Positions 54,021-61,620 of a DNA stretch of 64,000 nucleotides are shown here, piece by piece. The position numbers were made by a program, and so were the translations under genes. The DNA comes from Thermoanaerobacter pseudethanolicus ATCC 33223 (lineage in GTDB: Bacteria; Bacillota; Thermoanaerobacteria; Thermoanaerobacterales; Thermoanaerobacteraceae): the NCBI RefSeq assembly GCF_000019085.1, contig NC_010321.1, forward strand, positions 1,000,501-1,064,500, in the 5' to 3' direction. Position 1 is the stretch's first letter. The number at the start of each line of letters is the position of its first letter. The notes under the pieces are model-generated. The model had not been told where the DNA came from. It saw only the letters and a program-made list of their open reading frames with translations, and did not search any database.

Positions 54021-55166
54021 TTGAAAGACTATACTAAAGGCACTTCAGGGTTAATTAAAAATATCAATAAAGCCAATGTTTTAGATGTTATTAAAAAGAT
54101 GCAACCCATATCGAGAATAGAGGTTTCTAAAGTTTTAAAAATGAGCAAATCTACTATTTCTGCCATTGTAGATGAGTTGATTGAAGAAGGTTTGGTAATA
54201 GAAAATGGTTACGGAGAAAAAGGTACAGTAGGGAGAAAGCCTATACAGCTTTCTTTTAATCCTGATGCTAGATTTGTTATAGGGATAAGCGTTGAATCTA
54301 CAAATTCGATAGGAATTCTGACTAATTTAGAGGGGAAAATTTTAAAAAAGATAAAATGGGAAACTGGCATTAAAGAACAGGCTTTTAATGGAATTGTGAA
54401 AGGGATAAAAGAACTTGCTGAGGAAGATAAAAATATAATAGGAATTGGTATTGGTCTTCCAGGAATCACAGATATACAAAAAGGAATTGTTGATGCACCA
54501 GGATTGAAATGGAGTAATTTTGATTTAAAGAAAAGGTTGAGTGAAATTTTTAATTATAACATCTACGTGGACAACAGTGTAAATTATGCTGCACTGGGCG
54601 AGAGATGGATTGGTTGTTGCCGTGAAATAGAGAATTTTGTGCTTATAAACATAGGAAATGGTATAGGCTCGGGAATATATGTAAATGGTACTTTATTACG
54701 AGGCAATAGTTACGCTGCAGGGGAAGTAGGGTACATGGCCATAGGAGAGGATGCTTTTGAAAGAGTTTATTCTTACGAGGATTATGGTTATTTTGAAAGA
54801 AAGGCTTCTTTGTCTGCTTTAGTTGAATCAGTTTCTAAAAGTTTGCCTTATGTAAAAACTATGGAGGGTGTAGTAAAAGAATATAAAAAACAAAATCCTG
54901 CTTGTGTACAAGCTGTATCTCAATTTATTAAAAATTTAAGCATGGGTATTGCCAATATTGTAAGTATCTTAAACCCAGAAGTGATAATAATTGGAGGAGA
55001 CATTTTAAACTATGAAATTGATATACGCCAGGAGCTAAAGGAGAAAGTGAAAAGGATTGTGCCTTTTGATTTTGACATTAAAGTAGCTCAACTTGGTGAA
55101 GATGCTTCTGCTATTGGGGCGGTAGCCGATGTGCTTTTAAATACAAATAATTTAATTTTACTATAA
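54021..55166 (+). CDS. ROK-family transcriptional regulator (NagC/XylR type)
   Basis: 381 residues with a TTG start behind GGAGGCGAG. An N-terminal winged helix (about 15-75, SRIEVSKVLKMSKSTISAIV) is joined to a sugar-kinase-like ROK domain with GIGIGLPGITD and NIGNGIGSGIYVNG. The zinc-binding Cys cluster of many ROK proteins is not evident. nagB is 12 nt downstream, so it probably represses amino-sugar use through the operators at 53957-54007. Confidence 0.9.
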   Translation: MKDYTKGTSGLIKNINKANVLDVIKKMQPISRIEVSKVLKMSKSTISAIVDELIEEGLVIENGYGEKGTVGRKPIQLSFNPDARFVIGISVESTNSIGILTNLEGKILKKIKWETGIKEQAFNGIVKGIKELAEEDKNIIGIGIGLPGITDIQKGIVDAPGLKWSNFDLKKRLSEIFNYNIYVDNSVNYAALGERWIGCCREIENFVLINIGNGIGSGIYVNGTLLRGNSYAAGEVGYMAIGEDAFERVYSYEDYGYFERKASLSALVESVSKSLPYVKTMEGVVKEYKKQNPACVQAVSQFIKNLSMGIANIVSILNPEVIIIGGDILNYEIDIRQELKEKVKRIVPFDFDIKVAQLGEDASAIGAVADVLLNTNNLILL

Positions 55167-55178
55167 GGAGGCCATAAG

Positions 55179-55940
55179 ATGAAAGTAATTATAACTGTAA
55201 ATTATGAGGAAATGAGTAAAAAGGCAGCAGAAATTGTGAAAAAGCAAATCAAAGAAAAACCTAATACGGTTTTAGGGCTTGCTACAGGTTCTACGCCTCT
55301 GGGGATGTATAAACATTTAATTGAGATGTATAAAAGAGGGGAAATAGATTTTTCTAATGTCATTACTTTTAATTTAGACGAATACATTGGTTTATCTCCA
55401 GACCATCCTCAAAGCTATCATTATTTTATGTTCCACAATTTTTTCAATCATATTAACATTAAAAAAGAAAATGTTCATATTCCAAATGGTATAGCCGAGG
55501 ATTTAGAAGAAGAATGTAGAAAATATGAAGAAGAAATAGAAAAAGCAGGAGGAATTGATTTACAGATATTAGGAATTGGTATAAATGGACATATAGGGTT
55601 TAATGAGCCAGATGAAAGTATAGAGACAAAAACACATGTGGTTACTTTGACTGAAAAGACGATAAATGCTAATAAGAGATTTTTTAAAAGCGCAGAGGAA
55701 GTGCCAAGAAAGGCGATTACTATGGGACTTGGAAGTATCATGAAAGCAAAGAAAATTGTCCTTTTGGCATCTGGAAAAAATAAAGCAGAGGCAATAAAAG
55801 AAACTATAAAAGGACAATTGACTACTAAAGTGCCTGCTACTGTTTTAGCTTTACATCCCGATGTAACTATAATAATTGATAAGGAGGCTGCTTCACTTAT
55901 ACCCGATGAAGATTTAAAAGAAATAGAAGTAATTGTTTAA
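55179..55940 (+). CDS. nagB: Glucosamine-6-phosphate deaminase
   Basis: 253 residues. [13 protein letters not shown], catalytic Asp in FNLDEYIGL, and [13 protein letters not shown] with the catalytic His. It converts glucosamine-6-P to fructose-6-P and ammonia. No nagA deacetylase is next to it in this window. Confidence 0.96.
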   Translation: MKVIITVNYEEMSKKAAEIVKKQIKEKPNTVLGLATGSTPLGMYKHLIEMYKRGEIDFSNVITFNLDEYIGLSPDHPQSYHYFMFHNFFNHINIKKENVHIPNGIAEDLEEECRKYEEEIEKAGGIDLQILGIGINGHIGFNEPDESIETKTHVVTLTEKTINANKRFFKSAEEVPRKAITMGLGSIMKAKKIVLLASGKNKAEAIKETIKGQLTTKVPATVLALHPDVTIIIDKEAASLIPDEDLKEIEVIV

Positions 55941-55962
55941 TAGGCGAAAGCCTGTTTTTTTA
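55941..55962 (+). terminator. Rho-independent terminator
   Basis: TAGGC-gaaa-GCCTG with a GAAA tetraloop and TTTTTTT tail, directly after the nagB stop. Confidence 0.85.
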
Positions 55963-56100
55963 TATTTTCAAAAGATAACTGTATAATTTATAATGTAAGG
56001 AAAAAATGGTTATAGATAGGTAAAAACATGAATAGCGGTGTTTTATTATATATGAACGCTATTGTATTGTAGTTATAATTGTAATATAATATTTGATAGT

Positions 56101-56116
56101 TATACCCTATAGGGGA
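56101..56116 (+). promoter_or_regulatory. Palindrome before ccdA, CsoR/CstR-like operator candidate
   Basis: TATACCCTATAGGGGA contains the perfect palindrome CCCTATAGGG just before the ribosome site. It resembles the TACCC/GGGTA sites of CsoR-family copper or persulfide repressors. No such repressor gene is nearby. Confidence 0.4.
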
Positions 56117-56129
56117 GGGAGGTGTAGAT

Positions 56130-56786
56130 GTGCCAATTTACACTGCATTTTTAGCAGGAATTGTTTCTTTTTTATCACCCTGTGTTTTGCCTTTAATTCC
56201 CGCTTATGTGTCATATATTTTTGGAAATAAAAAGAATAATTTAATAAATTTGCTTCTCTTTGTTTTGGGATTTAGCATAGTGTTTGTTTTAATGGGGGCG
56301 ACTGCAAGCCAACTAGGAAAGCTTTTTTTAGCCTATAAAGACATTTTTAGGAAAGTAAGTGGGATAATAATTGTGCTTTTTGGACTTCAAATGACTGGGA
56401 TTTTTAGACCAATATTTTTAAACAAAGAAGTCAAATTAATAAATATGGAAAAGGTACAGACCGGTTATATAGGGTCATTAGTATTGGGTATAACTTTTGC
56501 AGCAGGATGGACACCTTGTGTAGGTCCAATTCTCGCTTCGATATTGTTGTATGCTGGGTCTGTCAGTACTTTAAGTGTAGGCGTGATATTGCTTTTTGCA
56601 TATTCTATGGGGCTTGGTATACCTTTTATAATTACAGCCTTATTGATTGACAAGTTTAAAAGTATGTATAAAAGGATTAACAAAATATTGCCTTATATAG
56701 AGGTAATAAGTGGGGTTATTCTCATAATATTTGGAGTTCTCTTATATTTTAACATGCTAATCAAGATAAGTGGATATTTTTATTAA
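56130..56786 (+). CDS. ccdA: CcdA-type thiol-disulfide transmembrane electron carrier
   Basis: 218 residues, six helices, GTG start behind GGGAGGTG. The redox Cys pair is in SFLSPCVLPLIPAY (helix 1) and GWTPCVGPILAS (helix 4), as in CcdA/DsbD-beta. It passes electrons from cytoplasmic thioredoxin to external thiol proteins. The two following genes are a TlpA-like oxidoreductase and a thioredoxin, making a complete relay. Confidence 0.93.
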   Translation: MPIYTAFLAGIVSFLSPCVLPLIPAYVSYIFGNKKNNLINLLLFVLGFSIVFVLMGATASQLGKLFLAYKDIFRKVSGIIIVLFGLQMTGIFRPIFLNKEVKLINMEKVQTGYIGSLVLGITFAAGWTPCVGPILASILLYAGSVSTLSVGVILLFAYSMGLGIPFIITALLIDKFKSMYKRINKILPYIEVISGVILIIFGVLLYFNMLIKISGYFY

Positions 56787-56798
56787 GAGGTGGTTAGT

Positions 56799-57419
56799 GT
56801 GAAAAATAAAAGTTTAATTTTTACTATAATTGCTGTGATAGTTATAGGGGCACTTATTTTTGTGTTGAATAATTACACAAAAAGTGTGCAGCCTGCACCT
56901 TCTCAAGTGGCAGAAAATAATTCTCCTAGCAATAATGAAGATCAAAATACAAGTTCAAATGTAAATTCAAATACAACTGAGCAAAGTGAGCCTAAGATAG
57001 GGAATCAAGTAGGAGATATAGCACCAGATTTTACGTTAAAAGATTTAGATGGCAATACTGTGACCTTGTCGAGCTTAAGAGGAAAAAAAGTTATACTAAA
57101 CTTTTGGGCAACAACTTGTCCTTATTGCATAATTGAAATGCCAGCTTTAAATCAGTTTATAAAAAGCCATAAAGATGATACGGTTTTACTTGCAATAGAT
57201 TTGGGTGAAAGCCCATCAAAAGTAAAGCAGTATTTAGAAGGAAAAGGATATGAATTTACTGTACTACTGGATACTGACTTAAGTACTATTTACGATTATC
57301 AGGTTCAATTTATACCTATGTCCTATTTTATAGATAAAAACGGGATTATAAGAGCAATTAGCAATGGGGCTATGACATATGACGAAATTGAAGAGTATTA
57401 TAAATCAATTTCTCGATAA
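56799..57419 (+). CDS. Membrane-anchored TlpA/ResA-like thiol oxidoreductase
   Basis: About 206 residues. An N-terminal anchor helix (about 5-25), a Ser/Asn/Gln linker, then a thioredoxin fold with active site TTCPYC (in NFWATTCPYCIIEMPAL). The GTG at 56799 is preferred over the GTG at 56790, which lies on the ribosome site GAGGTGG. It probably receives electrons from CcdA outside the membrane. Confidence 0.92.
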   Translation: MKNKSLIFTIIAVIVIGALIFVLNNYTKSVQPAPSQVAENNSPSNNEDQNTSSNVNSNTTEQSEPKIGNQVGDIAPDFTLKDLDGNTVTLSSLRGKKVILNFWATTCPYCIIEMPALNQFIKSHKDDTVLLAIDLGESPSKVKQYLEGKGYEFTVLLDTDLSTIYDYQVQFIPMSYFIDKNGIIRAISNGAMTYDEIEEYYKSISR

Positions 57420-57460
57420 ATGAAAATGTACAAAAGCAAGTAGAAGGAGTGTATACACAA

Positions 57461-57784
57461 ATGAAACCAGTAAATGTCACAGATGAGACTTTTGCAGAGG
57501 AAGTATACAATTCTAATAAACCTGTTTTAGTAGATTTTTGGGCTAAATGGTGTAGACCCTGTTTAATGATGGCTCCAGTGTTAGAGGAGTTTGCGGAAGA
57601 ATACGCAGATAAGATGAAAGTGGCAAAACTGGATGTAGATGAAAATCCAGTAATCGCTTCTAAATATAGAATTATGAGCATACCTACGATGGGAGTTTTT
57701 GTAAATGGAAAAATGGTAGACAAAGTTATAGGTTTTATGCCTAAAGAGCATTTAGTTGAAAAGCTGTCAAAATATTTAAAATAG
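57461..57784 (+). CDS. trxA: Thioredoxin with CRPC active site
   Basis: 107 residues from the ATG at 57461 behind AGAAGGAG. Thioredoxin fold with WAKWCRPCLMMAP; the usual CGPC is CRPC. The cis-Pro is in SIPTMGVF. It is the last gene of the ccdA operon and the likely cytoplasmic electron donor. The Arg should shift the redox potential, but the direction cannot be said from sequence. Confidence 0.93.
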   Translation: MKPVNVTDETFAEEVYNSNKPVLVDFWAKWCRPCLMMAPVLEEFAEEYADKMKVAKLDVDENPVIASKYRIMSIPTMGVFVNGKMVDKVIGFMPKEHLVEKLSKYLK

Positions 57785-57785
57785 C

Positions 57786-57832
57786 TACTAAAAAAGGAGT
57801 ATCTTTTTGTGAAAGATACTCCTTTTTTAGTA
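57786..57832. terminator. Perfect bidirectional terminator
   Basis: A 21-bp perfect stem (57786-57806 with 57812-57832) including GGAGTATC and A/T runs on each side ends both the thioredoxin and the convergent decarboxylase gene. Confidence 0.9.
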
Positions 57833-57837
57833 AAACA

Positions 57838-59337
57838 TTATGCTATCACGTTTAAAACTTGCCGGTCATTTACTACTTTTATATAATTTACTTCCGGGTC
57901 TTCGGTGCCTTGTATGCTTAAGTTAGCTTCTTTCATTTTATCTACATATTCTATAATTTCTAATGTTATTCTTTCCCCTGGGCAAAGCACTGGAATACCT
58001 GGAGGATAAGCCATCAAAAACTCGGCACTTATTTGCCCTACACTTTCTCTTAAAGGTAGTGCAACAGTGGAGGAGCCAAAAGCATATCTTGGTGATACTA
58101 CTTGTTCTGGTATTTCTGGTATATCTATAGGTTTCGCTATTTCAATGTTTTCATTGTATAATTCATCGCTTATTTCTCTTAAAGCCCTTAAGAGATAATC
58201 GACTTTTTCCTTTGTATCACCAATAGAGAATACACATAAAACATTATACATATCTGATAGTTCAGGTTGTATATAATATCTTTCTGCCAATATTTTCTCT
58301 AACTGATGGCCGCTTATTCCAAGGCCTTTAGCTGTTATTGTAACTTTTGTGGGGTCAAAGTCATAGGCACCATCTCGGCCAACAATTTCTTCACCAAAAC
58401 AGTAGAGTCCTTTTATATTGTTTATCTCTTTTCGAGCGTACTCTGCTAATTCTATTGTTTTATCTAATAATTCTCTTCCTTCTGTAGCCATTTGCATTCT
58501 TGCAACATCTAAGGAAGCCAACAATATATATGAAGGACTTGTTGTCTGGAGTAAACTCATTACTTGTTTTACTCTATTAATATCAATTCTATCGCCTTTA
58601 ACGTGAAGCATCGAGCTCTGCGTCATTGAGCCAATAATCTTATGAGTGCTCTGTGCACAGATATCGGCTCCTGCTTCCATCGCTGAAATAGGCAATTTTT
58701 CGTTAAATTTAAGGTGTGGTCCGTGAGCTTCATCCACCATGAGTATAGCGCCATAATCATGAACAATTTCAGCAATTTTTACTATATCCGTAGAAACTCC
58801 GTAATAAGTCGGGTTTATTATTAAAACAGCTTTTGCATCGGGATGTTCTCTTAACGCTCTTTCTACTGTTTCTGGGGTGACATTTAATGCAACACCGATA
58901 TTTTTATCAATTTCTGGTTGCATATAAACAGGTATAGCACCACTTAATATAATTCCTGACGTTACAGATTTATGAATATTTCGAGGAACGATAATTTTTT
59001 CTTCTTCTCCCATTACACTTAAAATCATTGCTTGAATTGCACCAGATGTTCCGTGTATAGAGAAAAAGGTAGCGTCGGCACCAAAAGCTTCTGCTGCTAA
59101 TTCTTGGGCATACTTAATTGGTCCAGTAGGTTTGTGCAAGCTGTCTACTTGCTGAAACACTGTTACATCCATTGACAATACATTTTTGCCCACAAAGTCT
59201 AAGAACTTTTTTGCCATTCCCACACCTTTTTTATGGCCTGGCACGTGAAAAGGGATAGTATTGTTATTTACATATTCCATTAAGGCATCAAATAAAGGAG
59301 TTTGGGTTTGATCTAACTTTTTCAACGCATCTAACAC
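57838..59337 (-). CDS. speA: Orn/Lys/Arg decarboxylase (probably arginine decarboxylase)
   Basis: 499 residues, the fold-I Firmicute type. The PLP lysine is in AQSTHKIIGSMTQSS, the PLP Asp and His are in VDEAHGPHL, and PGHKKGVG lies near the N-terminus. A C-terminal domain has YPPGIPVLCPGE. It makes agmatine or cadaverine for polyamines. No speE or speB is adjacent, so the substrate is not certain. Confidence 0.9.
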   Translation of the reverse strand: MLDALKKLDQTQTPLFDALMEYVNNNTIPFHVPGHKKGVGMAKKFLDFVGKNVLSMDVTVFQQVDSLHKPTGPIKYAQELAAEAFGADATFFSIHGTSGAIQAMILSVMGEEEKIIVPRNIHKSVTSGIILSGAIPVYMQPEIDKNIGVALNVTPETVERALREHPDAKAVLIINPTYYGVSTDIVKIAEIVHDYGAILMVDEAHGPHLKFNEKLPISAMEAGADICAQSTHKIIGSMTQSSMLHVKGDRIDINRVKQVMSLLQTTSPSYILLASLDVARMQMATEGRELLDKTIELAEYARKEINNIKGLYCFGEEIVGRDGAYDFDPTKVTITAKGLGISGHQLEKILAERYYIQPELSDMYNVLCVFSIGDTKEKVDYLLRALREISDELYNENIEIAKPIDIPEIPEQVVSPRYAFGSSTVALPLRESVGQISAEFLMAYPPGIPVLCPGERITLEIIEYVDKMKEANLSIQGTEDPEVNYIKVVNDRQVLNVIA

Positions 59338-59370
59338 CTTCTTTCATAAGTTTTGGCTCAGAATAAAAGC

Positions 59371-59430
59371 CTAAAACCTTGATATAAGTAATTCAAAGGC
59401 ATAGGCTTTGCAGAGCATCGCTGCTCCTTA
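59371..59430 (-). promoter_or_regulatory. Two leader hairpins before the decarboxylase
   Basis: On the minus strand, GAGCA-gcga-TGCTC (59428-59415) is followed by a stem GCCTA/TAGGC with inner CCTT/AAGG (59408-59371) and a TTTTATT tail, between promoter and gene. This could be a transcription attenuator. The rest of 59431-59640 is AT-rich with no gene that I can identify. Confidence 0.5.
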
Positions 59431-59653
59431 AAAATAATTTCAATTCATTATAAGACATATTGTTGTAAATTTCAATAATAAGTTTGCTTTAATTTAAAAA
59501 TTTTTTAGAGAAATTTTAAACTGCTAATCTATTTTTAATTACACTATACTATATAGTATGAGAAAAACCCTGAAATGTCAAATGCATTTTGTGATAAGTA
59601 GAGCATTCCTGTAATGAATAAAAAATAAGGGAGAATGAACTTTGAAAAAATAA

Positions 59654-59724
59654 GTACCTCCTGATAAAATACAGAGTGTAAGTTCTAGAACTTACCTCGA
59701 ATTATCAAAATAAACAGGAGGTAC
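59654..59724 (+). promoter_or_regulatory. Leader hairpin hiding the IS110 transposase ribosome site
   Basis: GTACCTCCTG (59654-59663) pairs perfectly with CAGGAGGTAC (59715-59724), which contains the ribosome site of the transposase starting at 59730. Inside is an 18-nt perfect palindrome (59678-59695). Transcripts entering from outside would fold and block translation. Confidence 0.7.
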
Positions 59725-59729
59725 CTAAA

Positions 59730-61013
59730 ATGAAGTATACACAAAATGAAAAGATTTTGCAAGTAACAGAAGACACATTAATTGCGGGAGTAGACATAGC
59801 AAAAGAAAGCCATTATGCCAGAGCATTTGACTACAGAGGAGTAGAATATGGAAAATACCTAAGATTTGAGAACAATAGAGAAGGTATAACAAAATTTCTT
59901 AGATGGGCAAAAGACTTGATGGAGAGACATAAGAAAAACAAACTAATAGTAGGGATAGAACCGACAGGGCAATATTGGCTATGTTTTGCCCAATACCTTA
60001 AAGACAATAACATAAAGGTAGTATTGGTTAATCCATTCCATGTAAAGAGGAGCAAAGAATTAGATGACAATTCTCCCACAAAAAGCGATAAAAAAGACCC
60101 AAAAACAATAGCAATGCTAGTAAAAGACGGGAGATATGTAGAACCGACAATACCTGAAGGAGTATATGCAGAATTAAGGGTAGCGATGGACATAAAAGAC
60201 AGGTTGAACAAACAAATAGGGATGACAAAAAATCAAATAACAAGATGGATGGACATATACTTTCCGGAGTTTAACACCGTATTTTCAGACTGGGAAGGGA
60301 AAGCAGCACTTATCACATTAAGAGAATTTCCAACGCCTGAGAAGATAGCAAAAAAGAGTGCTGAAGAAATAATATCGATATGGAAGAAAGAAGTACAAAG
60401 AGGGGTAGGAGAAAAAAGGGCTATAAAGCTGATAGAAACTGCTAAGGAGAGCATAGGGAAGAAGCAGGGCATAAAGATGGCGGAATACGAGATAAAGACT
60501 CTCATTGAACAATACGAATTTCTCAAAAAACAAATTGAAGAAATAGAGAAGAAGATGGAAGAATTAATAGTTGAGATACCAGGGGTTAAAGAACTACTAG
60601 AAATCAAAGGGATAGGGATGAATACAGTAGCAGGGTTTATTGCAGAAGTAGGAGACATTGAGAAATATGAACATCCAAAACAGATACAAAAACTAGGAGG
60701 ATTAAACCTAGTAGAGAATAGCTCTGGTAAGTATAAAGGAGAAACAACAATAAGTAAAAGAGGGAGGAAACGATTGAGGAGAGTACTATTTACTGCAGTA
60801 ATGGCCTTGGTTGCAAAAAACGAAGAGTTTCGTGAACTTCACAAATATTACACTACCAGAGCGCAAAACCCGTTAAAAAAGAAGCAATCACTAATAGTAT
60901 TGTGCAACAAACTGATAAGGATATTTTATGTCATATTAAAGAAAGGAGTAAAATATGACCCAATCAAGATGATGAAGGATATAAAGAGGCCAGCCTTACA
61001 GGAAGCTGCATAA
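59730..61013 (+). CDS. IS110-family transposase (DEDD recombinase)
   Basis: 427 residues, intact. The RuvC-like DEDD domain begins GVDIAKESHYARA, with Glu in VGIEPTGQYW and Asp pair in SDKKDPKTIAML. A coiled coil (about 255-285) precedes the Transposase_20 domain, with LLEIKGIGMNTVAGFIAEVG and RGRKRLRRVLFTA. The catalytic Ser region is near the end. Family members work with a guide (bridge) RNA encoded beside the gene. Confidence 0.92.
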   Translation: MKYTQNEKILQVTEDTLIAGVDIAKESHYARAFDYRGVEYGKYLRFENNREGITKFLRWAKDLMERHKKNKLIVGIEPTGQYWLCFAQYLKDNNIKVVLVNPFHVKRSKELDDNSPTKSDKKDPKTIAMLVKDGRYVEPTIPEGVYAELRVAMDIKDRLNKQIGMTKNQITRWMDIYFPEFNTVFSDWEGKAALITLREFPTPEKIAKKSAEEIISIWKKEVQRGVGEKRAIKLIETAKESIGKKQGIKMAEYEIKTLIEQYEFLKKQIEEIEKKMEELIVEIPGVKELLEIKGIGMNTVAGFIAEVGDIEKYEHPKQIQKLGGLNLVENSSGKYKGETTISKRGRKRLRRVLFTAVMALVAKNEEFRELHKYYTTRAQNPLKKKQSLIVLCNKLIRIFYVILKKGVKYDPIKMMKDIKRPALQEAA

Positions 61014-61560
61014 AAAGTGCCAACATACTATAAAATCAATTAAGGGTTAATTATCTTCTCTTCAGCTTTAACTTACTCACATCTAAAAAGCTGATCCTTA
61101 AGAAGAATTAATTTTTAGGGAAAACGAAAGTGTGAACGACGTGACATAAAAGGTAAAGGAAGAAATAAAGCAAAAACAACTAGTCAAGATGGTATATTGA
61201 CAACAAGAGCGGGAATTGTCATAAAAAATAATCACCATACGGGCAAAGACCCTGCAATGGAGCAGAAATGACATCCACCTCATGGCAGGTAGAACGAAGG
61301 AATTAAGGACGGAGATCCAGTGAGACATGGGAGGGTAAACCCCATGAGATAAGTGGAGCTATCCCGCCATAATATGGAAATAGGATATGAGGTTTATTAA
61401 ACTTACCTATTTAATGGTTAGATAAGTAAGAAATGATAATATAAGCCATGAGATGCTCTTGTTGTGATGAGAAAATTAAAGAAAAACTAAGATATTAAGA
61501 GAAAATAAAAGATAATAGAGGGAGGTTTTCTATATAAATTTTTATTTGCGATTTTTACTA
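61014..61560 (+). ncRNA. Probable structured noncoding RNA of the IS110 element
   Basis: About 500 nt with no ORF but several GC-richer segments in an AT-rich background: GGGCAAAGACCC (61239), CATGGGAGGGTAAACCCCATG (61327-61347) forming CATGGG/CCCATG, and GGAGCTATCCCGCC. These suggest a folded RNA. In IS110 elements of the IS1111 group the bridge RNA lies 3' of the transposase. The identity is inference. Confidence 0.45.
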
Positions 61561-61620
61561 TAGAAATTTATAATAATAAACAAAACGGTATGACAATATG
61601 GGATTTAATGAGGTGTGGAA

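Larger units (their letters stand above)
59650..61550 (+). mobile_element. IS110-family element (limits uncertain)
   Basis: Includes the leader hairpin, the transposase and about 500 nt of noncoding DNA downstream. IS110 elements lack clear terminal repeats and target duplications, so I cannot fix the ends. The long 3' noncoding part would fit the IS1111 group. Confidence 0.55.

Noticed and set aside
61098-61328. 76-codon minus-strand frame in the IS110 3' region
   Set aside because: No ribosome site or family, and the region looks like structured noncoding RNA.
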